A stretch of DNA of 15,111 bases from an uncultured Candidatus Altimarinota bacterium (GCA_938021445.1 CALIGR010000144.1:1-15111), one strand, 5' to 3'; shown: positions 1-6,381, numbered from the stretch's first letter. The notes: generated from the sequence alone by a model not told the origin. Made by a program: numbers and translations.

Positions 1-2
1 TA

Positions 3-1778
3 CTGGTCTCAATGACCATCGTAGCTACCATGCTCCACTTCCTTCTCGATCTACCATGGGCCGTGAGTTTTCTTTTTGGAGCCCTTATTTCCGCTACCGA
101 TCCTGTAGCAGTACTCGCTATATTCAAAGAGCTAAAAACCCCAAAACGACTCGAGACACTAGTCGATGGAGAAAGCCTGGTCAATGATGGAACGGCCCTT
201 ATTCTTTTCCAATTTTTCGCCAAGATCGCGGGGATTGGAGGCGCCGCGATGATGATCAACGGTGGCGTTTTGGCCGTTGAAGCCATTCATCTATTTCAGT
301 CTATAATTACGGGGTTATTAATTGGAGGCGTTCTTGGATTGTTTTTCACACATGCCATCGCTCAGGCAGACAATAAAGGCGTCCAGTTGACGCTTAGCCT
401 CGTCCTCGCTCATATCACTTTTTTACTTTCCGAAGGACTTTTCCACGCTTCAGGAATTCTTGCCACTATGATGGCAGGCCTAATTGTCGGAAATCTTGGG
501 AAACAAAAATTCAAACAATCAGCTCATCACTCATTTGGTGAGATCTGGAGTTTCTTAGGCTTTATTTCAAACGCTTTAGTTTTTTTACTGCTCGGTCTCA
601 AGATCGGCGATATAAATTTTTACAAATTCTGGCCCTCCGTTATAGCCGCTATCGTAGTGACCCTTTTCATTGCCAGGCCACTCGCAGTCTTTGGAGTTCT
701 TGGGCTTAATAATTTATGGCTTCCAGCTGAAAAAAAAATCACCGTCCAGGAGCAATTTATTACCCAATGGGGCGGGATCCGTGGCGCATTAGCCGCTGCG
801 GCCGTACTGCTAATACCTCAGAGTTTCCCTTATGCTGAACTGCTTCAAGCCATGACCGCTGGGGTTATCCTAACGAGCTTCATCCTCAATGGCACCACGA
901 TGACTTTCTGGCTCAAAAAACTGGAGATCATCACGTTCTCTCGAGTTGAGAAATTTCAACGACAAGAAGCCAAGCTCCTGATCAATGAGGAAATTAGTGA
1001 TTATCTAGATCGTCTTGTGAGCAAAAAATATATTTCAAAAACTACACACTCCAAGCTTAAGCAAAAATACAAACAAGAGCGTGATGATGTGATGGAAGCT
1101 ATTAACCAAATTCAAAAAAAATTACACAATGATGAACGGGAACTAGAAAAAATCCTCTCTAGTTACGCCCTTGGAATAGAGCTCAAAACCTATCAAAAAC
1201 TATTTGCTCTTGAGGAAATATCCGAAGAACGATTTAGTACTCTAAAAGAAAGTGTCTGGAGACAAAAAGACCGACTCAAGCGAGACACGCTTCCAGATGA
1301 AAGAACCCCTAATCACAAATACGCTCCCGAAATACATCACCAAAACTTTTACACAAACTGGCTTGAAACTTTAGGCTTTAACGCCTGGGCTCAAAAAATA
1401 AATAATCACTACCACGAGCGTAGTGTTATCAGCCGACTTCAGCATTATCGAGCTCGGCGTATCGCTAGCTGGAAAGTCGTCCAGGATTTTGAGCACTTAA
1501 AAGATAACCACCCTATCTTTAAAAAATCTCCCATCATAAAAAAACTCATAAAGCGTTACAAAGAATGGAACCATGGAGCAGAGAAAAAAATGGCTACGCT
1601 CGAAAAGAAATTCGATCATATCACGGAACCCCATCGGACCACTATGGCTGAGCGATCTTGTCTCAATAAAGAAAAAATGATCGAGAAAGAGTTTTATGAA
1701 AAAGGACTTATCAGTGAAAAGATCTACGACGATCTAGAGGCTGAACTCGGAAAACGCCACAAAGCCTGTCGCCGGTAA
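3..1778 (+). CDS. Na+/H+ antiporter, CPA1/NhaP type (5' end outside window)
   Basis: Inner-membrane cation/proton antiporter that would exchange Na+ (or K+) for H+ for pH and salt homeostasis. The frame is open to the window edge and already sits inside the membrane domain, so the true start lies upstream; the ATG at 12 is internal. Counting from that ATG, a TDP motif is at residues 29-31, the CPA1 ion-binding Asn-Asp pair at 58-59 (GESLVNDGTAL), and WGGIRGAL begins at 253. Hydrophobic segments run to about residue 300. The remaining 280 or so residues are charged and helical, a cytoplasmic regulatory tail, ending with EKEFYEKGLISEKIYDDLE, a pattern seen at the end of other CPA1 exchangers. 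Family assignment is strong; ion preference is not readable. Confidence 0.9.
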   Translation: MVSMTIVATMLHFLLDLPWAVSFLFGALISATDPVAVLAIFKELKTPKRLETLVDGESLVNDGTALILFQFFAKIAGIGGAAMMINGGVLAVEAIHLFQSIITGLLIGGVLGLFFTHAIAQADNKGVQLTLSLVLAHITFLLSEGLFHASGILATMMAGLIVGNLGKQKFKQSAHHSFGEIWSFLGFISNALVFLLLGLKIGDINFYKFWPSVIAAIVVTLFIARPLAVFGVLGLNNLWLPAEKKITVQEQFITQWGGIRGALAAAAVLLIPQSFPYAELLQAMTAGVILTSFILNGTTMTFWLKKLEIITFSRVEKFQRQEAKLLINEEISDYLDRLVSKKYISKTTHSKLKQKYKQERDDVMEAINQIQKKLHNDERELEKILSSYALGIELKTYQKLFALEEISEERFSTLKESVWRQKDRLKRDTLPDERTPNHKYAPEIHHQNFYTNWLETLGFNAWAQKINNHYHERSVISRLQHYRARRIASWKVVQDFEHLKDNHPIFKKSPIIKKLIKRYKEWNHGAEKKMATLEKKFDHITEPHRTTMAERSCLNKEKMIEKEFYEKGLISEKIYDDLEAELGKRHKACRR

Positions 1779-1834
1779 GTAAGGACCGAATCGTATCCTG
1801 TCCTATATAGCAACGTCACAAATATCAAACAAAC

Positions 1835-2464
1835 ATGACAAACTACGATCCCTTCGCCGAGAAATTTGCTCAGACTCGTGACAAACGATACTGGCCAGAG
1901 TTTGATCTATTTATCCCTCAAATACAAAAACACCAAAAGGTCTTAGATCTTGGTTGTGGGAGTGGACGGCTCAGGAATTTCATTGCTCCAGAAAGAGTCC
2001 GGCACGGAGATTATTTTGGTTTCGACCTCTCGCAAGAGCTCCTGAGTACCGCTCGTGACGATTTCCCAAAAGATCATTTCTTCCGAGGTGACTTTGGAGT
2101 GCCTCTACCATTTGGAGCTGAAAACTTTGACTGGGTTATCTCCATCGCGGCCTTTCATCACCTGACCGAAAAGAAACAACAAAAGATATTTCTAGAAGAA
2201 TGTAATCGAATCCTAAAACCCGGTGGGAAAATATTTCTCACCACCTGGATACTCCCTCAGAAATATTTCTGGAAAAATTTCTGGGCTGGAAGAGTGTTTA
2301 GTAAAAACTGGATCATTCCTTTCGGAGAAGAACAACACGAGAGAATCTACCGCTCCGTCTCCGATAGAGATCTAAAAAAACTACTCAAAAAACACGGCTT
2401 CACCATTGAGACACATGAGAAGTTTGGAACGAGAAATTATGTGGTTTTGGCGAAAAAAGCTTAA
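1835..2464 (+). CDS. Class I SAM-dependent methyltransferase, Trm9/ALKBH8-like
   Basis: A 209-residue Rossmann-fold methyltransferase without a membrane segment. Seen: SAM-binding motif I VLDLGCGSG at 36-44, an acidic residue after strand 2 (FGFDLS), the motif around DWVISIAAFHHL at 99-110, and LKPGG at 127-131. The start (DPFAEKFAQTR..YWPEF) and the end (YRSVSDRDLKKLLKKHGF, then TRNYVVLAKK) resemble the Trm9/ALKBH8 family that methylates carboxymethyl-uridine at the tRNA wobble position; the IIPFG segment may match the VPW segment of that family. The substrate is an inference and could equally be a small molecule. The ATG at 1835 has no Shine-Dalgarno sequence. It lies 56 bp after the antiporter on the same strand and faces the HNH-like gene. 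Confidence 0.8.
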   Translation: MTNYDPFAEKFAQTRDKRYWPEFDLFIPQIQKHQKVLDLGCGSGRLRNFIAPERVRHGDYFGFDLSQELLSTARDDFPKDHFFRGDFGVPLPFGAENFDWVISIAAFHHLTEKKQQKIFLEECNRILKPGGKIFLTTWILPQKYFWKNFWAGRVFSKNWIIPFGEEQHERIYRSVSDRDLKKLLKKHGFTIETHEKFGTRNYVVLAKKA

Positions 2465-2476
2465 AGAACTTTTTTC
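2452..2476. terminator. Possible weak bidirectional terminator between convergent genes
   Basis: A perfect 8-bp inverted repeat GAAAAAAG/CTTTTTTC with a 9-nt loop spans the end of the methyltransferase gene and the short gap before the end of the convergent HNH-like gene. In either direction the second arm supplies a U tract. The stem is nearly all A-T, so it is much weaker than a classical intrinsic terminator. Confidence 0.3.
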
Positions 2477-2477
2477 C

Positions 2478-3242
2478 CTAAGTCCGAACACATAAAATAG
2501 TATCCTGAGTCATGCTCTTTATATTTTCATAACCAACACGAATACTGAATTCCCCGTTTTTTTTATAAGGCCATATTCTGACAAACTTATTGCCAATATT
2601 CCCAATTAGAAAATTTTTCTTTTTGGCATCTTCATAATAACTAACTTTGATCCCAAGATTCTCGATTTGCAATGCTATGATATAAGATTTATTCTTAAAT
2701 CTAAAATCTAAATCACCTTGATGAAAGAGAGCCTTACTAATATTTGTCTGTACACAATTAAGGTCTTGAAATTCATGAATGTATGAAATATCAATCTTAA
2801 CGTCTTTTGGGATTTGTTTAAAAAAACACCAATTCCGTGGATGTTCTAATGGCACTATTTGCCTGTAGTTTGTAGCGTAATTCATCATTGTTATTGTCTT
2901 AAAAGACCAATCACAAATAACCTTTCTCTCCTCTTTATTTAGTGATTCTATTTTTTTATAATCCACTCTGATTTGAATGAAAATCTTCTTAAAATCATTC
3001 TCTAATTGACTCATCCAACCATTGTTACACCCTGTACACACTTTACCAAAAACTAGAACACTCATCGAATGAGCTCTTTCACTTAACGGAAACAAACAAG
3101 AAGATAAGTGAATACCTCTATATTCACCGGCACCCACTAAGTTTTGAAGCCATAAAGGCCAAACATGCTCTTTTGCCCTATCGGTCGTTAGACCACAAAA
3201 TACACATTCTATTTGTTGCATAAAGAAAGAGTATTTAGGCAC
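2478..3242 (-). CDS. HNH-like zinc-binding protein, probable accessory gene
   Basis: A 254-residue protein if the GTG at 3242 is used, 247 if the ATG at 3221 is used; neither has a good Shine-Dalgarno sequence, and I favour the ATG because it puts the first zinc knuckle close to the N-terminus. Seen (GTG numbering): CVFC at 13-16, EHVWPLWL at 25-32, VCTGCNNGWMSQLE from 68. The C-x2-C, E-H-V/I-x-P, C-x2-C-N-N-G-W layout is that of a group of HNH-related proteins usually left as hypothetical; in HNH enzymes the His after Glu is catalytic and the cysteines hold a structural zinc. The remaining 170 residues are not recognised. The gene is visibly more AT-rich than its neighbours and follows the tRNA cluster, which fits lateral acquisition. 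Nuclease activity is inferred, not shown. Confidence 0.6.
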   Translation of the reverse strand: MPKYSFFMQQIECVFCGLTTDRAKEHVWPLWLQNLVGAGEYRGIHLSSCLFPLSERAHSMSVLVFGKVCTGCNNGWMSQLENDFKKIFIQIRVDYKKIESLNKEERKVICDWSFKTITMMNYATNYRQIVPLEHPRNWCFFKQIPKDVKIDISYIHEFQDLNCVQTNISKALFHQGDLDFRFKNKSYIIALQIENLGIKVSYYEDAKKKNFLIGNIGNKFVRIWPYKKNGEFSIRVGYENIKSMTQDTILCVRT

Positions 3243-3276
3243 CTCAAAAAAACAAAATATCGCAAAAAAAGATGAA

Positions 3277-3353
3277 TGGTGGCTCGAGGCAGACTTGAAC
3301 TGCCGACCTCCGGGTTATGAATCCGACGCTCTAACCAGCTGAGCTACCGAGCC
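3277..3353 (-). tRNA. tRNA with CAT anticodon (elongator Met, or Ile2 if lysidine-modified)
   Basis: A 77-nt cloverleaf with encoded CCA (TGG at 3277-3279 on the plus strand). The acceptor stem is GGCTCGG/TCGAGCC, the D arm GCTC..GAGC, the T arm GGCAG TTCAAGT CTGCC. The anticodon loop is TTCATAA with CAT at 3319-3317. G1-C72 pairs normally, so it is not the initiator. The top of the anticodon stem carries an A31-C39 mismatch. Met versus the lysidine Ile isoacceptor cannot be separated by anticodon alone. It lies downstream of tRNA-Ile and upstream of the HNH-like gene on the same strand. Confidence 0.93.
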
Positions 3354-3374
3354 GTAAAATTATTGTGTTTGGAT

Positions 3375-3421
3375 CAGCTGCCTGTGCACCATAGCGGAGC
3401 GACGGTGTAAGCTACCGAGCC
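3375..3421 (-). pseudogene. tRNA 5' fragment split by a 29-bp hairpin insert
   Basis: On the minus strand the first 12 bases of the neighbouring tRNA-Met, GGCTCGGTAGCT, recur at 3421-3410, and the next 6 bases, CAGCTG, recur at 3380-3375. Between them are 29 extra bases (3409-3381) that fold into an imperfect hairpin. Removing the insert restores 18 contiguous bases of tRNA sequence. The rest of the tRNA is missing, so this is a relic and not a functional gene. Confidence 0.65.
3381..3409. repeat. 29-bp imperfect palindromic insert in a tRNA relic
   Basis: The insert begins CCTGTGCACC and ends GACGGTGTA. TGCACC pairs with GGTGTA and AGC with GCG/GCT-type partners around a short GGA loop, with two mismatches. 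Its boundaries are defined by the interrupted tRNA-Met copy on both sides. Like the palindrome at 3811-3830 it starts with CCTG. Only one copy is present in this window, so membership of a genomic repeat family is inferred. Confidence 0.55.
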
Positions 3422-3433
3422 AAAAATACGAAA

Positions 3434-3444
3434 GCCCAAAGGGC
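3434..3444 (-). terminator. Possible weak terminator after tRNA-Ile
   Basis: Just downstream of the tRNA-Ile CCA end, the minus strand reads GCCC TTT GGGC followed by TTTCGTATTTTT. The stem is only 4 bp of G-C pairs with a U-rich tail, so it may terminate partially or only mark a processing point before the downstream tRNA. Confidence 0.35.
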
Positions 3445-3449
3445 ATAAA

Positions 3450-3526
3450 TGGTGGGCACGCCAAGACTTGAACTTGGGACCTCCTCCTTATCAGAGAGGC
3501 GCTCTAACCAGCTGAGCTACGCGCCC
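3450..3526 (-). tRNA. tRNA-Ile(GAT)
   Basis: A 77-nt cloverleaf with encoded CCA. The acceptor stem is GGGCGCG/CGTGCCC with a G-U pair, the D arm GCTC..GAGC, the anticodon stem CCTCT/GGAGG, the loop CTGATAA, and the T arm CCAAG TTCAAGT CTTGG. The anticodon GAT is at 3492-3490. It lies 12 bp downstream of the GIY-YIG gene, which sits between it and the promoter at 3904-3931. A 26-bp internal part of this tRNA recurs at 3793-3838. Confidence 0.97.
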
Positions 3527-3538
3527 GTTATTACGGAC

Positions 3539-3787
3539 TTACCCAACCATTTGGGCAATTCTTTCTCTTCCAATGCCAGACTTCCAGTATTTCTCCCTAA
3601 GTCTAGCTTCTTGCCTTCCATCGCATTCTTCAAGGATCTTTACTGAAACAATTTCTCTTCCTCTTGTTGTCTTAGTTCCACCTCTTTTATGATCTTTGAC
3701 TCTTTGTTCTATATTTGAACTCATCCCAATATATTTTCCTCCATCACTCATCCCGAGTAAATAAACAACATAAAGATTATTGTCCAT
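3539..3787 (-). CDS. Small free-standing GIY-YIG endonuclease-like protein
   Basis: An 82-residue protein that is a single GIY-YIG domain of the YhbQ/UPF0213 type. Seen: the GIY position as VYLL (8-11), KYIG with YIG at 19-21, the usual Arg at 29, His at 33, and RLREKYWKSG with the probable catalytic Glu at 65. The cellular role of stand-alone proteins of this type is unsettled; structure-specific DNA cleavage in repair or homing-like activity are both possible. The ATG at 3787 has no Shine-Dalgarno sequence and lies only 6 bp from a tRNA-Ile fragment. Its stop is 12 bp before the intact tRNA-Ile, so it would be transcribed as part of a tRNA transcript. This position between a tRNA and a partial copy of the same tRNA is unusual. 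Confidence 0.85.
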   Translation of the reverse strand: MDNNLYVVYLLGMSDGGKYIGMSSNIEQRVKDHKRGGTKTTRGREIVSVKILEECDGRQEARLREKYWKSGIGRERIAQMVG

Positions 3788-3792
3788 AATAG

Positions 3793-3838
3793 CTTATCAG
3801 AGAGGCGCTCCCTGCCTGCCGGCAGGCAGGTAACCAGC
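3793..3838 (-). pseudogene. tRNA-Ile internal fragment split by a 20-bp palindrome
   Basis: The 26 bases of tRNA-Ile from the D loop to the end of the anticodon loop (3487-3512) recur in the same orientation as two pieces: 18 bases at 3793-3810 and 8 bases at 3831-3838. The pieces are identical to the tRNA and are separated only by the palindrome at 3811-3830. Neither the acceptor stem nor the T arm is present, so no tRNA can form. Confidence 0.8.
3811..3830. repeat. Perfect 20-bp palindrome CCTGCCTGCCGGCAGGCAGG
   Basis: A perfect self-complementary 20-mer, much more GC-rich than its surroundings, sitting exactly inside a duplicated tRNA-Ile fragment. Deleting it restores contiguous tRNA sequence, so it is an insertion with no extra flanking bases. 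I know this motif as a dispersed repeat in some Patescibacteria genomes; that is recall, not something shown here. Confidence 0.85.
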
Positions 3839-3890
3839 AAAACAAAAAAATCACTATAGCTCCCGAATTAACCTTAAAGAATTTCATAAC

Positions 3891-3931
3891 AAAGAGCCGG
3901 ACAATTTTAGTCTGACTCAAAGGCTTGTCAA
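3891..3931 (-). promoter_or_regulatory. Promoter of the GIY-YIG/tRNA-Ile/tRNA-Met unit, with CCGGCTCTTT element
   Basis: The minus strand reads TTGACA (3931-3926), 16 bp, TAAAAT (3909-3904), 3 bp, then CCGGCTCTTT (3900-3891). The -35 box begins at the last base of the rpsC stop codon. The GC-rich stretch after the -10 box resembles discriminators of stringently controlled stable-RNA promoters, and GCTCTTT is the core of the boxA antitermination site. The layout matches the rpsJ promoter base for base in spacing. Confidence 0.7.
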
Positions 3932-4576
3932 TTACTCATTGAGACTTTTATTCTTGAAGACCAAACCGTGGTAGATCCAGACTTTAATCCCAATCTGTCC
4001 GTACATAGTCGGAGACTCTGCCGTACCGTAATCAATATTCGCTCGAAGCGTATGAAGTGGAACCGTACCATGATTGTAAGTCTCAGAACGAGCGATATCT
4101 ACTCCGTTCAAACGACCAGCAACAATAACTTTAATTCCTTTTACGCCTGATTCTCGTGCTTTCTCAACAGCCATCTTAACCACTCGTCGGTATGGGAAAC
4201 GTCGCGTGATTTGATCAGCGATGTTATCCGCGATAAGTTTCGCGTCTGCATCTGGCTTTCTTATCTCTTGAACGTTTACATCAAAAGTTCCGTTAAATTT
4301 ATGGCTGAGTGTTTTTTGTAGTTTAGAAATTTCTTCACCACCTCGTCCAACAATTACTCCTGGCTTAGCCGCGTGAATCGAAACAGAAATACTGGCACTA
4401 CTTCGGACAATCTCGATATTCGAAACGCCTGCAGCTTTGCATCGCTCTCGAAGATATTCTCGGATTTCAACATCCTGTAGAAATTTTTCTTTGAAACCTC
4501 TCTTGGCGTACCATTTTGATGGCCACGTTCGAGTGATACCTATTCTGAGTGAAACCGGTGAAACTTTTTTTCCCAT
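3932..4576 (-). CDS. rpsC: Small ribosomal subunit protein uS3
   Basis: A 214-residue S3 with the complete family layout: N-terminal GKKVSPVSLRIGITRTWPSKWYA, a type II KH domain with GRGGEEI around residues 78-84, and the C-terminal domain (KGIKVIVAGRLNGVDIARSE, then TLRANIDYG and GIKVWIYHG). S3 lies at the mRNA entry tunnel of the 30S head. It is the last gene of this operon; in most bacteria rplP, rpmC and rpsQ follow, but here a new promoter begins immediately and tRNA and accessory genes follow. No strong intrinsic terminator is visible after the stop, so read-through into the tRNA unit is possible. The ATG is preceded by AAAAACCA and not by a Shine-Dalgarno sequence. CGA is a very common arginine codon in it. 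Confidence 0.98.
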   Translation of the reverse strand: MGKKVSPVSLRIGITRTWPSKWYAKRGFKEKFLQDVEIREYLRERCKAAGVSNIEIVRSSASISVSIHAAKPGVIVGRGGEEISKLQKTLSHKFNGTFDVNVQEIRKPDADAKLIADNIADQITRRFPYRRVVKMAVEKARESGVKGIKVIVAGRLNGVDIARSETYNHGTVPLHTLRANIDYGTAESPTMYGQIGIKVWIYHGLVFKNKSLNE

Positions 4577-4590
4577 TGGTTTTTAAAATA

Positions 4591-4911
4591 CTAGTCAAGC
4601 TCAACACTAATGTGAGCGGTTGGTTTATTAAGGGGTAGCGCTCGTCCTCGAGCCGAAGGAAGGAATCTTTTGTAGAAAGGTCCTTTATTGATAATCAGCG
4701 ATTTGATTTTTAAATCTTCCAACTTTTTACCGTCATTGTTTACGGCATTTTGAGAAGCAGAGTGAACCACTTTGTAGAGGATCTTAGCTGATTTCTTAGG
4801 TGTAAACTTAAGCGTATCAAGGGCTTCTGATACTGATTTCCCTCGGACCAATCCAGCTACTACATTAGCCTTCTTAGGTGAAACTCGGACGCGTCTTAGA
4901 TGTGCTTTCAT
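4591..4911 (-). CDS. rplV: Large ribosomal subunit protein uL22
   Basis: A 106-residue L22. Seen: RRVRVSPKKANVVAGLVRGKSV near the N-terminus and the signature segment KRFLPSARGRALPLNKPTAHISV at the C-terminus, which includes the beta-hairpin that lines the nascent-peptide exit tunnel. It is collinear with rpsS (11-bp gap) and rpsC (14-bp gap). The length is normal for bacteria. There is no Shine-Dalgarno sequence before the ATG (GAGAAACA), so coupling to the upstream stop is likely. Confidence 0.98.
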   Translation of the reverse strand: MKAHLRRVRVSPKKANVVAGLVRGKSVSEALDTLKFTPKKSAKILYKVVHSASQNAVNNDGKKLEDLKIKSLIINKGPFYKRFLPSARGRALPLNKPTAHISVELD

Positions 4912-4922
4912 TGTTTCTCAAA

Positions 4923-5192
4923 TTATTTAGCCAACTTACCACCATGTGATCGAAATCTTCTAGTTGGAGCAAACTCTCCAAGTCGGTGTCCAACCATTAA
5001 CTCCGTACAGAATACTGGAACATGTTCCTTTCCGTTGTGCACACCAATCGTATGACCGATGAACTCCGGTGGGATCTGACAAGCTCTGTCCCAAGTTTTG
5101 AGAACTTTCTTGTCCCCAGTATCGTTGAGGCTTTTAACCCGACGAAGGAGTCGAGTGTTAATGTATGGACCTTTTTTAGCCGATCTAGTCAT
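4923..5192 (-). CDS. rpsS: Small ribosomal subunit protein uS19
   Basis: An 89-residue S19. The N-terminus [16 protein letters not shown], the central segment [28 protein letters not shown] and the signature [20 protein letters not shown] are all intact. S19 binds 16S rRNA with S13 in the 30S head near the A-site finger. It follows rplB after a 52-bp gap that contains a small inverted repeat; this is the longest gap in the operon after the rpsJ-rplC gap. The length is typical. Confidence 0.98.
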   Translation of the reverse strand: MTRSAKKGPYINTRLLRRVKSLNDTGDKKVLKTWDRACQIPPEFIGHTIGVHNGKEHVPVFCTELMVGHRLGEFAPTRRFRSHGGKLAK

Positions 5193-5212
5193 GATTTAAT
5201 TTAGTTTAGTAG

Positions 5213-5233
5213 GGAACCGATAGTATTGGTTCC
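5213..5233 (-). other. Inverted repeat between rplB and rpsS
   Basis: GGAACC and GGTTCC flank a 9-nt centre. In the operon RNA the stem would have six pairs, then one A-C mismatch and two A-U pairs around a 3-nt loop. There is no U tract after it, so it is not a typical terminator; an RNA processing or protein-binding site is possible. Confidence 0.4.
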
Positions 5234-5244
5234 GGAGAATTTAA

Positions 5245-6087
5245 TTATCGTTTTTTCGCGCGATGTCGACTGACAACGATATGAGAGTTATCTTTATTAT
5301 TCTTTCGTGTTTTAACCCCAAGAGCGTGAGCTCCCCAAGGTGTTTTAGGATATTTCATCCCAATAGGCGATCCTCCTTCACCCCCTCCATGTGGATGGTC
5401 GCATGGATTCATCGCTTTCCCTCTTACTTGAGGTCGTCGCCCCATAAGTCGTTTTCGTCCGGCTTTCCCAATTCGTTGTTGTGTAAATTCTTCATTTGAA
5501 ACAATCCCGATCGTAGCGTAGTTTGTTTTGTCTACATATCGAATCTCACCAGAAGGTAACTGTACTTGGGCCTTGTCTCCATCAAGGGAAACAAGCGTTG
5601 CGTACTGACCAGCTGATCGGACGACTTGTCCGCCCTTATTTGGAGTAATCTCAACATTATAAATTTGGTATCCAACAGGAATGCTTTTTAACTGCATTCG
5701 GTTTCCCGCAATAATTTTAGCTTTCACGTCTGTAATTACCGCATCTCCAACCGCCGCTTCTTTATGAGCGAGTTGGTATCTTTTGTCTCCATCTTTGAAG
5801 AAGACAAGTGCGATATTCGCATTACGATTTGGATCATATTCAATATCTTTAATCGTTCCTGGAACTCCTAGTTTTTCGGTTCCAGCAAAATCCACTGGTC
5901 GGTAAAATCGTCGAGATCCTCCACCTCTATGGCGGATCGTGATCGTTCCGTTTGATCGACCGGCATTTTTTTTCACACCTTTAAGCAATCGCTTAACACT
6001 TGGTTTTTTAGCGGTCAATTGAACATTGTCGAGATAACTAGTATCTCGCTGCCCATTCGTCATTGGTTTCAGTTGTTTGATTCCCAT
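5245..6087 (-). CDS. rplB: Large ribosomal subunit protein uL2
   Basis: A 280-residue L2 of normal length. Seen: an N-terminal segment with TIRHRGGGSRRFYR (about 50-63), the OB-fold and SH3-like region with DPNRNANIALV, and the conserved MNPCDHPHGGGEGG near residue 227, carrying the histidine close to the peptidyl transferase centre. The C-terminus is rich in Lys and Arg. It starts 3 bp after the rplW stop, so the two are likely translationally coupled. Arginine codons are mostly CGA, for example five of seven in the stretch around residues 33-64. Confidence 0.98.
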   Translation of the reverse strand: MGIKQLKPMTNGQRDTSYLDNVQLTAKKPSVKRLLKGVKKNAGRSNGTITIRHRGGGSRRFYRPVDFAGTEKLGVPGTIKDIEYDPNRNANIALVFFKDGDKRYQLAHKEAAVGDAVITDVKAKIIAGNRMQLKSIPVGYQIYNVEITPNKGGQVVRSAGQYATLVSLDGDKAQVQLPSGEIRYVDKTNYATIGIVSNEEFTQQRIGKAGRKRLMGRRPQVRGKAMNPCDHPHGGGEGGSPIGMKYPKTPWGAHALGVKTRKNNKDNSHIVVSRHRAKKR

Positions 6088-6090
6088 GGT

Positions 6091-6381
6091 TTACTTTAGG
6101 TCGTTATAGTTAAGGGTTTCATCTCCCTTGAGAGTAATCGTCATTTTTTTACCAGTCCGTCGCTTGGTCATCGTTTTACCCCGTCCAAGCATTCTTGTTT
6201 TTTCACGAACTGGGATAACGTTGATATTATCAACTTCCACTCCGTAGAATTCTTTCACCGCTCCTTTCATATCTTGCTTCGTCGCGTCAACATGGACACG
6301 GAAGGTATATTTACCAGCTTGAGCAACCGTTTTTTCCGTTACGATTGGTTCGATGATCACAGACGATACAGGCACAGACAT
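6091..6381 (-). CDS. rplW: Large ribosomal subunit protein uL23
   Basis: A 96-residue L23. Seen: IIEPIVTEKTVAQAGKYTF at the start, typical of the family, then VEVDNINVIPVREKTRMLGR and KKMTITLKGDE. L23 sits at the polypeptide exit and is the docking site for trigger factor and SRP. Its ATG overlaps the rplD stop by one base (TAATG), which points to coupled translation. No unusual residues were noticed. Confidence 0.97.
   Translation of the reverse strand: MSVPVSSVIIEPIVTEKTVAQAGKYTFRVHVDATKQDMKGAVKEFYGVEVDNINVIPVREKTRMLGRGKTMTKRRTGKKMTITLKGDETLNYNDLK

Noticed and set aside
1779..1834. A possible operator (AGGA..TCCT) before the methyltransferase
   Set aside because: Only four-base arms with poor internal symmetry; not distinguishable from chance.
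3449..3646. A plus-strand 65-codon open frame across tRNA-Ile (begins MVGTPRLELGT)
   Set aside because: It is the antisense of a tRNA gene; this peptide is a well-known false annotation over tRNAs, and the rest overlaps the GIY-YIG gene.
3811..3830. A CRISPR repeat or transcription terminator at the palindrome
   Set aside because: There is a single copy with no spacers, no loop for a good hairpin, and no U tract; insertion into a tRNA fragment explains it better.
3779..3889. A short minus-strand frame of 36 codons after the tRNA promoter with a hydrophobic start and a PACRQAGS stretch
   Set aside because: Its middle is encoded by the palindrome and the tRNA fragment, it has no ribosome-binding site, and it runs into the GIY-YIG start; a chance frame.
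3434..3931. A tRNA group I intron at the anticodon loop
   Set aside because: The intact tRNA-Ile is uninterrupted, the region between the repeats is mostly coding, and no group I core was recognised; only the partial tRNA copy hints at such a history.
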